In this document: positions 56,257 to 64,000 of the stretch, one piece after another
Numbering within the stretch: the first letter of the stretch is position 1
Layout: every line of letters begins with the position of its first letter
Source: Chitinophaga sp. MM2321
GTDB taxonomy: Bacteria; Bacteroidota; Bacteroidia; Chitinophagales; Chitinophagaceae
Direction of reading: 5' to 3'
DNA length: 64,000 nucleotides
Assembly (NCBI RefSeq): GCF_964033635.1
Contig: NZ_OZ035533.1
Coordinates: forward strand, 4,402,001 to 4,466,000
Program-made: the position numbers and the translations under genes
The notes under the pieces: model-generated
The model's input: the letters and a program-made list of their open reading frames with translations, nothing else
Database searches by the model: none
Told to the model about the DNA's origin: nothing

Positions 56257-57135
56257 ATGAAACCACTGATCCAGAAACTACCACTAGGTGAGCATCATTC
56301 TTTTGTTGCCCGCACCTATCGTACACCACATTTTGAAGTGGGCTGGCATCAGCATATCGAGTATGAGCTGACGCTGGTGACCGAAGGTTCCGGTCTTTGT
56401 TTTGTGGGCAACCATGTCAGCAAATTTGAAACGGGTGACGTTTACTTTCTGGGCACCAATCTTCCTCATACTTTTCAAAAAATAGATCCGGTATCAATAG
56501 GCAGTTCTATGGTTATCCAGTTCTGTGATGATTTCTGGGGCGCCCATTTTATGAACCTGCCTGAAAGCAGGCAGATCAAACAACTATTTGAAACATCCCG
56601 CTACGGGCTGAAAATAACCGGTGAAAGCAAATCCAGGTTACAGCCACTGATAAGAGAACTGGAGTTCGCAACCGGCTTTAACCGCATCCTGCTGTTGGGT
56701 AGTTGCCTGCAGATCATGGCAGAAAAAAGGGAATACCTACAGGTGTCTACCCAGGAAACAAGACAACTAAACCATAAAGACAAAGAATGTATAGATAAAG
56801 TTTTCCGGTTTACCATTGATAACTTCCGGGAACCGGTAACGCTTACCGGGGTGGCCGGTATTGCCTGTATGAGCATTCCGGCTTTTTGCCGGTATTTTAA
56901 AAAGCGTACCCAAAAAACTTATTTTGATTTTTTAAATGAAGTACGCGTTGGCTATGCCTGTACCTTACTGCTGGAAACCCGGAAGCCCGTATTAAATATT
57001 TGTTATGAAAGCGGTTATAATACCATCGCCAATTTCCATAAGCAGTTTTTAAAAATTAAAAAACTTACGCCCTTGCAATACCGGAAATATTTTGCCGAAG
57101 ATCTTATAAACAGTCATCCGGGTGATATACAATAG
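56257..57135 (+). CDS. AraC family transcriptional regulator with cupin sensor domain
   Basis: The 292-residue protein has an N-terminal cupin-like effector domain (FEVGWHQHIEYELTLVTEGSG, ETGDVYFLGTNLPHTF) and a C-terminal AraC double helix-turn-helix (VTLTGVAGIACMSIPAFCRYF, GYNTIANFHKQFLKIKKLTPLQYRK). Such proteins respond to a small sugar-like ligand. It is divergent from the PhyH/porter pair and most likely controls it. No other target is apparent. Confidence 0.92.
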   Translation: MKPLIQKLPLGEHHSFVARTYRTPHFEVGWHQHIEYELTLVTEGSGLCFVGNHVSKFETGDVYFLGTNLPHTFQKIDPVSIGSSMVIQFCDDFWGAHFMNLPESRQIKQLFETSRYGLKITGESKSRLQPLIRELEFATGFNRILLLGSCLQIMAEKREYLQVSTQETRQLNHKDKECIDKVFRFTIDNFREPVTLTGVAGIACMSIPAFCRYFKKRTQKTYFDFLNEVRVGYACTLLLETRKPVLNICYESGYNTIANFHKQFLKIKKLTPLQYRKYFAEDLINSHPGDIQ

Positions 57136-57349
57136 CACCGGGCTGCATCCTTAAAAAGTGTCTTTTTTTATTTTATTTACACCACCCCATCATGGGTAAT
57201 TTGTTATTCTTTCTGTTGGTGGCTGCCCCAAAAAACGATATATTAGCGATATTCAGCAAATCAGCAAACTGGCATTAACACATATGTACGACCCTTACGG
57301 GCCGTCATAAAAGTACATTAAGCAATATTATAAAACCGATTATCTCTGT

Positions 57350-59590
57350 ATGCATGTACCACAATTAATTATTGACCTGGCATTGATTTTAGGCGCGGCG
57401 GGTATCATTACTTTACTATTCAGACGGCTGAAGCAGCCTATGGTGCTGGGTTATATTATAGCGGGCTTTATAGTAGGCCCCAATTTTCATTTATTCCCTT
57501 CTATCAGCGATGGGGAAGGGATAAAAATTTGGTCGGAGATCGGCGTAATTTTCCTTTTATTTTCACTGGGACTGGAATTCAGTTTCAAGAAACTGATGCG
57601 GGTAGGAGGCACGGCTACCATAACGGCATTTGTGGAGATAGCCTGTATTACCGTAGCCGGTTACTTCACCGGGCAACTGATGGGATGGGGTGTGATGGAC
57701 AGCCTGTTCCTGGGCGGGTTACTCGCCAGCTCCTCTACAACCATTATTATCAGGGCATTTGAAGAGTTGGGCATTAAGCAAAAGCCTTTTACCAAAATAG
57801 TTTTCGGGGTACTGGTGATAGAAGATATTGTGGTGATCCTGTTGATGGTATTATTATCTACCATGGCAGTGAGCAAACAATTTGAAGGCACCGAAATGCT
57901 TTTCACCATTACCAAACTGATGTTCTTCCTGGCCGTATGGTTCCTGGCGGGCATCTTCCTGTTGCCTACTTTTCTCAAAAAAATGGAGAAGTACCTCAAC
58001 AACGAAACATTACTGATCCTCAGCATTGCTCTTTGTCTTGGTATGGTGATCCTGGCTACACAGGTAGGCTTCTCTGCTGAACTGGGCGCCTTTATTATGG
58101 GCTCCATCATTGCAGAAACGACTTCGTCTGAAAAAGTGGAACACCTCATCCAGCCATTGAAAGATCTTTTCGGCGCTATCTTCTTTGTATCAGTGGGTAT
58201 GCTCATCAACCCGGAGATGATCGTAGAATATAGATGGCCGGTATTATGGATAACATTGTTAACCGTTTTTGGTAAGTTTTTCACTACTACGCTGGGTGCA
58301 CTGATTTCCGGACGCCCCCTGAAAGAATCAGTACAGGTAGGTATGAGCATGGCGCAGGTGGGTGAATTTGCTTTCATCATCGCTACCCTTGGTGTGACAC
58401 TGGGGGTAACCAGCTCCTTCCTGTTTCCCGTAGCAGTAGGCGTTTCCGCTATCACCACGTTCACTACGCCGTATATGATCAAGTTTTCCACTCCGCTGTA
58501 TAACTGGATGGAGAAAGTTATTCCGGCACGGTGGCTGGCGGCGCTCAACCGCTATAGTGCCAGTTCCCAGACCCTACAGGGCGAAAGCGACTGGCGTATT
58601 GTACTGCGCTCCTACCTGAAAGTGATCATCTTAAACAGTGTGATCCTGATAGCGATCATCCTGCTCAATACCTATTATGTTAGTCCGTTTATAGCCAGAC
58701 ATCTGGAGAATCAGCTGGTGGCCAAATTTATTGCGGTGGTATTAGCCATTGCCATGATGGCGCCGTTCATTTCGGCACTCACCATAAAAAAAGTACAGGG
58801 CAGCGCCTACAAAGCATTGTGGCTGGATTCCAAATACAACCACGGTCCGCTGGTAGTGGTGGAAGTGGTCAGGAACGTACTCGCCGTGATGTTGGTAGGT
58901 TTCCTGCTCATCCAGTTCTTTCCTTTCTGGCAGGCATTGCTCGGCACTTCTATTGTTATGCTTATTGTGTTGCTGGCCTTGCGTCAACAGCTACAGAAAT
59001 ATTACAACCGTATTGAATCCCGCTTCCTGAGCAACCTGAATGCCCGCGAAGATGCAGATGCCGCCGCTAAAAAAGCACAGGCAGCAGACCTGCTACCCTG
59101 GGATGCACAGGTATCTGAAGTAGAAATCAATCCGTGGTCTACCCTGATAGACAAACCCCTGGCTGATTTGCAGCTGCGTGAAAAATTCGGTATCAACGTA
59201 GGCGCTATCAAAAGAGGCGACATCACCATCTACGCACCCACCCGTGAAGAAAAATTATTTCCGTACGACAAAATCATTGCTATCGGCTCAGAAGCCCAGC
59301 TGGAAGAGTTCAACCGGGTATTGAACACCCTGATCCTGGAAAGAAATGATGATGTATCAGATGAAAATATCGGGCTGACCAGCATTGTAGTAGATGAACA
59401 CAACGGCCTGAAAGGACAGACGATTCGCAATTCCGGCATCCGTGAAAAAACAAAAGCACTGGTAGTAGGTATTGCCCGTGGTGGTGAACGTATCCTCAAC
59501 CCCGCTTCTGATACCCAGTTTGAATGGGAAGATGTGGTTTGGCTGGTAGGAGACAGGAAGATGATTGCTGAGTTTACAAGGAAAGGATAA
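57350..59590 (+). CDS. CPA2 family cation:proton antiporter (KefB-like) with TrkA-C domains
   Basis: The 746-residue inner-membrane protein has an Na+/H+ exchanger domain of about twelve helices at residues 1-390 (MVLGYIIAGFIVGPNFHLFP, LLFSLGLEFSFKKL, IEDIVVILL, GAFIMGSIIAETT), a second group of about four helices at 420-570, and cytoplasmic RCK/TrkA-C-type regions at about 600-745. This fits KefB/GerN-like potassium or sodium efflux. The extra membrane module is unusual relative to KefB/KefC, which have a full RCK-N domain instead. It ends at the edge of a long palindrome, with its stop codon forming the first paired base. Confidence 0.9.
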   Translation: MHVPQLIIDLALILGAAGIITLLFRRLKQPMVLGYIIAGFIVGPNFHLFPSISDGEGIKIWSEIGVIFLLFSLGLEFSFKKLMRVGGTATITAFVEIACITVAGYFTGQLMGWGVMDSLFLGGLLASSSTTIIIRAFEELGIKQKPFTKIVFGVLVIEDIVVILLMVLLSTMAVSKQFEGTEMLFTITKLMFFLAVWFLAGIFLLPTFLKKMEKYLNNETLLILSIALCLGMVILATQVGFSAELGAFIMGSIIAETTSSEKVEHLIQPLKDLFGAIFFVSVGMLINPEMIVEYRWPVLWITLLTVFGKFFTTTLGALISGRPLKESVQVGMSMAQVGEFAFIIATLGVTLGVTSSFLFPVAVGVSAITTFTTPYMIKFSTPLYNWMEKVIPARWLAALNRYSASSQTLQGESDWRIVLRSYLKVIILNSVILIAIILLNTYYVSPFIARHLENQLVAKFIAVVLAIAMMAPFISALTIKKVQGSAYKALWLDSKYNHGPLVVVEVVRNVLAVMLVGFLLIQFFPFWQALLGTSIVMLIVLLALRQQLQKYYNRIESRFLSNLNAREDADAAAKKAQAADLLPWDAQVSEVEINPWSTLIDKPLADLQLREKFGINVGAIKRGDITIYAPTREEKLFPYDKIIAIGSEAQLEEFNRVLNTLILERNDDVSDENIGLTSIVVDEHNGLKGQTIRNSGIREKTKALVVGIARGGERILNPASDTQFEWEDVVWLVGDRKMIAEFTRKG

Positions 59591-59723
59591 AAAGAGATGT
59601 AGGGATTTTTTGATTTGCGAATTTAGGAATTTGAAATGCAGCGGAGATAAACACATACGCTTAAATCTCTGCTGCATTTCAAATTCCTAAATTCGCAAAT
59701 CAAAAAATCCCTACATCTCTTTT
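59590..59723. repeat. long palindrome bridging two convergent stop codons
   Basis: Arms of 57 bases (59590-59646 and 59667-59723) match at 56 positions around a 20-base loop. It spans from the last base of the antiporter stop codon to the stop codon of the TonB receptor gene. Its core is homologous to the palindrome at 38741-38852. It should act as a bidirectional terminator. Confidence 0.92.
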
Positions 59724-62283
59724 AGTTGGATGGACTGAAGTTGTAGCGGATCGTTACACCATATGTCCTGGGATCACCCAGTACTGCAGCATATTGTCCT
59801 GCATTACCTGCTGCTACAAGCAATTGCTCAAAGTAATTTTTGTTGAAGAGATTACGTCCCCATACAAATAAGGATACTCCTTTTGCTGCGCGGAAGCCAA
59901 TCCTGCCGTTTACCAGCACGTAGCCGTCAATATTCAGGTAAGGAGAAGGGGATGGACTGGAAGAAAATTCAGAGCGATAGTATCCATCGAGCGCCAGGAA
60001 GTATCTTCCGCCCTGGCCCAGGAATTTTCCACCGATGGATGTTTCAGCGCCCAGGGAAGCTGCCCATTTGGAAATGCCAGGCAGCCTGCTGCCGGAAATG
60101 TCCTTAAAGGCGTTGGCACCTCCGGTTTCTTCCAGTGGTACCGGTGCATTTTTGAAAGATTTGTACTTCCCATCTGTATAGGATGCCGCGCCAAAGATAG
60201 AGAACTGATTGCTAAACCTGATGTTACCATCCAGTTCGGCGCCACGCACCTGCACTTTTTCCGCATTGGCAAGATAGCCACGGTTTACGCCCAGTTCAGC
60301 TGTCTGTACCTGTGTCTGGAAATCCTTGATATCTGTATTGTAAATAGCCAGGTTCAGGGTAGAGGACGCAGAAGGGGTTGTTTTGATACCTACTTCAAAG
60401 TGCTGCACATATTCCGGTTTGACCTGTGCCAGTTCCAGCATCGGTTTACCATCGGCGGTTGGAAGTCCACCAAGATTAAGTCCTACAGGTTTATAGTTGG
60501 TGGAGTAGGTGGCGTAAGTATTGATATTGTTGTTGGCTTTAAACGCAATGGTAAGTTGGCCGGTAAGGTTGGTGTTATCCGTGTTGGCGGAAAATACCTG
60601 GTCTGAATACACTGCTTTCTTCAACGCCAGTAATGCGGGGTCTGTAGTTTCAAGGCCGCCATAAGTTTTGCGGCTGAAATCCAGCTTTTTTTCATCATAA
60701 TTATACCGCAGACCAGGGAGTACGTGCAGCTTTTCTGTGATGGCCCAGTCCAGTTGTCCGAATACCGCCGCGCTGACTGTTTTCAAACGGGAAGTTGTGT
60801 GAATACCGTATCCGTCCAGTAACCCCGGGGTTTTCCATAATTCGCTGGTGGTAGTCTGTGAGAAACGCCATTGCGCCGAACCAGATTCTTCGATATGTAC
60901 AGGATCTGTCTTAAGATCCTGACCGATTGCGAATACGCCGATCACACCACTCAGTTTAGAGGAGAAATCACCGGCATACCTTACTTCCTGTGACCATTGC
61001 TGGTGTTTGGAGGTAGCTTGTGATAAGGACAATACAGACAACCCGGTAAAGTCACGGTCGTTGGAGGGATCCCAATTCCAATAGCGCCAGGCAGAGGTTG
61101 CGGTCAGCGTACCACCGCCTATTTTCGCGTCAACGTTTACGGATACCCCGCCCTGGTCATTACCGGAGCGCCAGGGGGTGTTATTGTCGATCACCCGGTC
61201 GAAAGCATTGCGGCTGGGGAGTTGATAGTTAAGGTCCGCGATGATATTGTCGAACTGCCGGTAATCAGCACGCTGTGTTTTTACGACACCCGCTATTACC
61301 TGCGCATATCCTTCTGGGCGCTGTTTGGAGGCATCCCCGGTGAGGGTGATATTCACACGTTCCGAGGCGGTATACAGGAGCTGAGCCCGCGCGCCGATGT
61401 TGTTGATATCATTCACATTTCTCTGGGTAGACACATTGTAAACGGTACCATCGCGCTGTGTACCGGAGAAGGAAACCTTACCGGCCAGCTTGTTGACAAT
61501 CTTACCGGTAACAGAAGCTTTTGCCTGAATGTATCCGTAGTTGCCATAACTAACTTCCGCGGTAGCACCCGGAGAAAAGGAGGGTTTACGGGTGGTAATG
61601 TTCAGGGCACCTGCCGTGGTGTTCTTGCCGAACAGGGTACCCTGTGGGCCACGTAATACTTCAATCTGCTCAACATCTATAAAATCAAATGTAGTGGCCG
61701 CAGGGCGCGCATAATACACACCGTCCAGGTAAAATCCAACACCCGGATCAATACCGTCGTTGGTCAGGCCGAACGTAGATCCGAGGCCGCGGATATTGAG
61801 CGTGGTGTTACGGGGATTGGAGGAATAGAGTTGCACAGAGGGGATCAGCTCTTTCACCCGGTTCACGTTAAAAGAGCCGGATTCCTCGATGACGCCACCC
61901 CGTACCACTGAAATGGCAATAGGCACATTTTGTATTTTCTCGTTACGGCGACGTGCAGTAACAGATACCTCATTGATTTGGCGGCTGTCTATTTTGAGAA
62001 TGATCTCCACGTTGCTGTGGTTTTGCGCTGTCACTTCCACTTCACGGGTGGCAAAACCAATGGATCTAACTGTCAGGGAAGCGGGAAAGGGGGCATAGGT
62101 GCTCAAACTGAATTCTCCCTTATTGTCTGCAATAGCATAGTTGGTAGAACCATTGAGATTAATGGTAGTACCAGGTACAGGGGATCCTTCTTCTCCCTTA
62201 ACAACACCCTTAATTACTTTTTGTGCAATTGCGGTGTTGACCACAAAGGCTGTAAGGAATAGCAGCGATAGTAATCTTTTCAT
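59722..62283 (-). CDS. TonB-dependent receptor (non-SusC type) with carboxypeptidase-like N-terminal domain
   Basis: The 853-residue outer-membrane protein has a signal peptide, a carboxypeptidase-regulatory-like domain at about 22-105 (IKGVVKGEEGSPVPGTTI), a plug (NEVSVTARRRNEKIQNVPIA as TonB-box/plug entry; VEQIEVLRGPQGTLFGKNTTAGALNI) and a 22-strand-type barrel ending GVTIRYNF. The RGPQGTLFGKNT motif places it with siderophore/cobalamin/nutrient receptors rather than SusC. No SusD, permease or siderophore gene is adjacent, so the ligand is unknown. Confidence 0.93.
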   Translation of the reverse strand: MKRLLSLLFLTAFVVNTAIAQKVIKGVVKGEEGSPVPGTTINLNGSTNYAIADNKGEFSLSTYAPFPASLTVRSIGFATREVEVTAQNHSNVEIILKIDSRQINEVSVTARRRNEKIQNVPIAISVVRGGVIEESGSFNVNRVKELIPSVQLYSSNPRNTTLNIRGLGSTFGLTNDGIDPGVGFYLDGVYYARPAATTFDFIDVEQIEVLRGPQGTLFGKNTTAGALNITTRKPSFSPGATAEVSYGNYGYIQAKASVTGKIVNKLAGKVSFSGTQRDGTVYNVSTQRNVNDINNIGARAQLLYTASERVNITLTGDASKQRPEGYAQVIAGVVKTQRADYRQFDNIIADLNYQLPSRNAFDRVIDNNTPWRSGNDQGGVSVNVDAKIGGGTLTATSAWRYWNWDPSNDRDFTGLSVLSLSQATSKHQQWSQEVRYAGDFSSKLSGVIGVFAIGQDLKTDPVHIEESGSAQWRFSQTTTSELWKTPGLLDGYGIHTTSRLKTVSAAVFGQLDWAITEKLHVLPGLRYNYDEKKLDFSRKTYGGLETTDPALLALKKAVYSDQVFSANTDNTNLTGQLTIAFKANNNINTYATYSTNYKPVGLNLGGLPTADGKPMLELAQVKPEYVQHFEVGIKTTPSASSTLNLAIYNTDIKDFQTQVQTAELGVNRGYLANAEKVQVRGAELDGNIRFSNQFSIFGAASYTDGKYKSFKNAPVPLEETGGANAFKDISGSRLPGISKWAASLGAETSIGGKFLGQGGRYFLALDGYYRSEFSSSPSPSPYLNIDGYVLVNGRIGFRAAKGVSLFVWGRNLFNKNYFEQLLVAAGNAGQYAAVLGDPRTYGVTIRYNFSPSN

Positions 62284-62493
62284 GATAATGATAATATAGG
62301 TTATGTGATGATATTTGGTTGCTATAATAGTCTATATAGTCTACCAACTTGGTAGACAAATATAATACTGTGAGAGAACTTTTTTATATTTTTTTTAACA
62401 ATGCAGGATTTATGCTTGGGGAGAAAACGAAAAATTAGTGGGGGCGAGCGTTAAAGTGTATGCGTTATAAAGTGGAGTTATTGATGGTAGTAA

Positions 62494-62545
62494 TTATTTA
62501 TTTATTTAGAGATGTAGATATTTACATCTCTAAATAAATAAATAA
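62494..62545. terminator. perfect 23-bp hairpin downstream of aconitase
   Basis: Arms 62494-62516 and 62523-62545 are exactly complementary with a six-base loop. The outer part consists of four-base attt/aaat repeats and the inner part is agagatgta. It starts eight bases after the aconitase stop codon (read leftward), so it most likely terminates that transcript. The inner sequence recalls the outer arm of the 59.65 kb palindrome. Confidence 0.8.
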
Positions 62546-62552
62546 ATGCTTT

Positions 62553-64000
62553 CTATCCTTTCTTCAAAAAGTCTCTCAACACAAACTGTAATATTCCGCC
62601 ATTGCGGTAGTATTCAATTTCTATAGCAGAGTTTAAGCGGCATTTCGCTTTAAAAACGATGGCAGCTCCTGTTGCCGGTTTAGCCGTTACCGTTACTATT
62701 TTTCCAGGAGTAAGATCTTGTGCAATATCCGTGATGCTATATGATTCTGTACCGGATAATCCCAACGATGCTGCGGTTTCTTCATTCACATATTCCAGTG
62801 GGAGTACACCCATTCCTACCAGGTTGCTGCGGTGAATCCGTTCATAGCTTTCTGCAATAACAGCTTTCACGCCCAACAGGTTGGTGCCCTTCGCGGCCCA
62901 GTCGCGGGAAGAGCCGCTGCCATATTCTTTGCCGGCCAGTATGATCAAAGGCACTTTTGCCGCAGCATATTGTATGGCGGCATCGTATACAGACAGCACC
63001 ACGCCCTGCGGAATCATAGTAGTAAAGCCACCTTCTTTGGGAGAGAGTTCATTTTTAATCCGCACGTTGGCGAAAGTACCACGGATCATCACTTCATGAT
63101 TCCCCCTGCGTGAGCCGTAAGAATTAAACATCTTAGGATCTATGCCGCAGTCCAGCAAATATTTGCCGGCAGGCGTATCTGATTTGAAAGAGCCTGCGGG
63201 TGATATATGGTCTGTAGTAACAGAATCGCCCAGTTTCAGCAATACACGGGCGTCTTTAACGTCTTCTATCGCAGCCCATTCTTCCGGCAGCCCGTTAAAA
63301 AACGGCGCTTCTTTGATGTAGGTAGAGGTCTGGCTCCAGTGATAATCTTTCCCGGATGGCGCCTGTAGTCCTTGCCATTGTTCATCTCCATCGAATATAA
63401 CAGCGTATATTTTTTCAAAATCTTCCTGCTTCACAGCAGCAGCTACAGCTTCATTGATTTCCTCCTGGGTGGGCCATATGTCGCGCAGAAACACGGGTTC
63501 TCCGTTAGGATCGTAGCCCAACGGATCGTTGAGCATGTCCACATCGATGCGGCCGGTGATAGCATAGGCCACTACCAGCAGTGGCGATGCCAGGAAGTTC
63601 ATCTTCACCTGCGGATGTACCCTGGCTTCAAAGTTACGGTTGCCGGACAGCACGGAGGCGACAATCAGGTTGCCCCTATCCACTGCTTCTGCAATATGCG
63701 GTGGCAGCGGACCACTGTTACCAATACACGAAGTACAGCCATAGCCTACGGTATGAAAACGCAGTGCTTCCAGCTCATATAACAATCCTGAACGTTTCAG
63801 GTATTCCGTTACTACCCTGGAACCAGGCGCCAGGCTTGTTTTTACCCAGGGCTTCACATTCAGCCCGCGGCTGATGGCTTTCCGGGCTACCAGCCCCGCA
63901 CCTATCATTACACTGGGATTGGATGTATTGGTGCAACTGGTAATGGCGGCGATAGCAATAGCGCCATCACTCAGCACATATTCCTCATTTTTTAGTTTGA
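62553..64000 (-). CDS. acnA: aconitate hydratase, C-terminal part (cut by window end)
   Basis: The frame is open to the last base of the window and extends beyond it; about 482 residues are seen of roughly 900. The enzyme isomerises citrate and isocitrate in the TCA cycle with a [4Fe-4S] cluster. Visible cluster cysteines: ITSCTNTSNP, and the pair in GYGCTSCIGNSGP. The C-terminal swivel domain follows with RVLLKLGDSVTTDHISPAGS, GRRGNHEVMIRGTFAN and GKEYGSGSSRDWAAKG. A GTG at 63977 is not the start because homology continues upstream (KLKNEEYVLSDG). Confidence 0.95.
   Translation of the reverse strand, partial: KLKNEEYVLSDGAIAIAAITSCTNTSNPSVMIGAGLVARKAISRGLNVKPWVKTSLAPGSRVVTEYLKRSGLLYELEALRFHTVGYGCTSCIGNSGPLPPHIAEAVDRGNLIVASVLSGNRNFEARVHPQVKMNFLASPLLVVAYAITGRIDVDMLNDPLGYDPNGEPVFLRDIWPTQEEINEAVAAAVKQEDFEKIYAVIFDGDEQWQGLQAPSGKDYHWSQTSTYIKEAPFFNGLPEEWAAIEDVKDARVLLKLGDSVTTDHISPAGSFKSDTPAGKYLLDCGIDPKMFNSYGSRRGNHEVMIRGTFANVRIKNELSPKEGGFTTMIPQGVVLSVYDAAIQYAAAKVPLIILAGKEYGSGSSRDWAAKGTNLLGVKAVIAESYERIHRSNLVGMGVLPLEYVNEETAASLGLSGTESYSITDIAQDLTPGKIVTVTAKPATGAAIVFKAKCRLNSAIEIEYYRNGGILQFVLRDFLKKG

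Noticed and set aside
57136..57349. Small RNA or riboswitch before the antiporter gene
   Set aside because: Only weak GC-rich stems (around gaccc/gggcc) are seen, with no known riboswitch signature.
63975..63977. GTG at 63977 as the start of the aconitase gene
   Set aside because: The frame stays open to the window end with family-like sequence upstream, and the visible part is only the C-terminal half of the enzyme.

Overview
The window looks like a chromosomal segment of a glycan-degrading Bacteroidota, most likely Chitinophaga or a close relative in Chitinophagaceae. Grounds are three SusC/SusD pairs, ECF sigma/anti-sigma pairs, a Reg_prop-type sensor kinase with an AraC-type response regulator, many secreted glycoside hydrolases and lipoprotein signals. 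The genus is an inference from family content, not a database match.

Region 1 (about 1-19 kb) opens with an AT-rich block. On the plus strand it holds a degenerate FAD-oxidoreductase/membrane-domain fusion, a MauE-like membrane protein, a CxxC thioredoxin-like protein and a 79-residue exported peptide, closed by a strong hairpin. On the minus strand follow SusC, SusD, a thioredoxin-TPR-like protein and an S9 peptidase, running leftward. The base composition changes abruptly inside the SusC gene near 13.9 kb, so most of SusC and everything left of it look like an exchanged cargo block. To the right come an ECF sigma factor, an anti-sigma-like protein without the FecR sensor domain, and a GH2 enzyme whose extra C-terminal domain resembles that of the thioredoxin-like protein.

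Region 2 (19-38 kb): DNA topoisomerase III, then a minus-strand polysaccharide utilisation locus. Its order is sigma, FecR, SusC with STN domain, SusD-like protein, GH5, ribose-5-phosphate isomerase, GH130-like enzyme, sugar porter and PfkB kinase. A ThuA-domain protein (plus strand) meets an AGE-family epimerase/GPH transporter pair (minus strand) in a large palindrome.

Region 3 (38-57 kb): an arabinose/galactose-type locus reading leftward as GH43, GH2, GH127, SusC without STN, SusD, DUF3823. It is divergent from a two-gene sensor kinase/response regulator that looks like a classical hybrid two-component protein split at an A7 run. A sugar porter and a phytanoyl-CoA dioxygenase-like gene follow, divergent from an AraC regulator.

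Region 4 (57-64 kb): a CPA2 cation/proton antiporter, a TonB-dependent receptor and the C-terminal half of aconitase, cut by the window end.

The most unusual non-gene structures are long near-perfect palindromes at gene ends. Two of them (38.8 kb and 59.65 kb) are homologous, and their three core differences are all compensated in the opposite arm. No tRNA, rRNA, CRISPR array, transposase or prophage gene was recognised.
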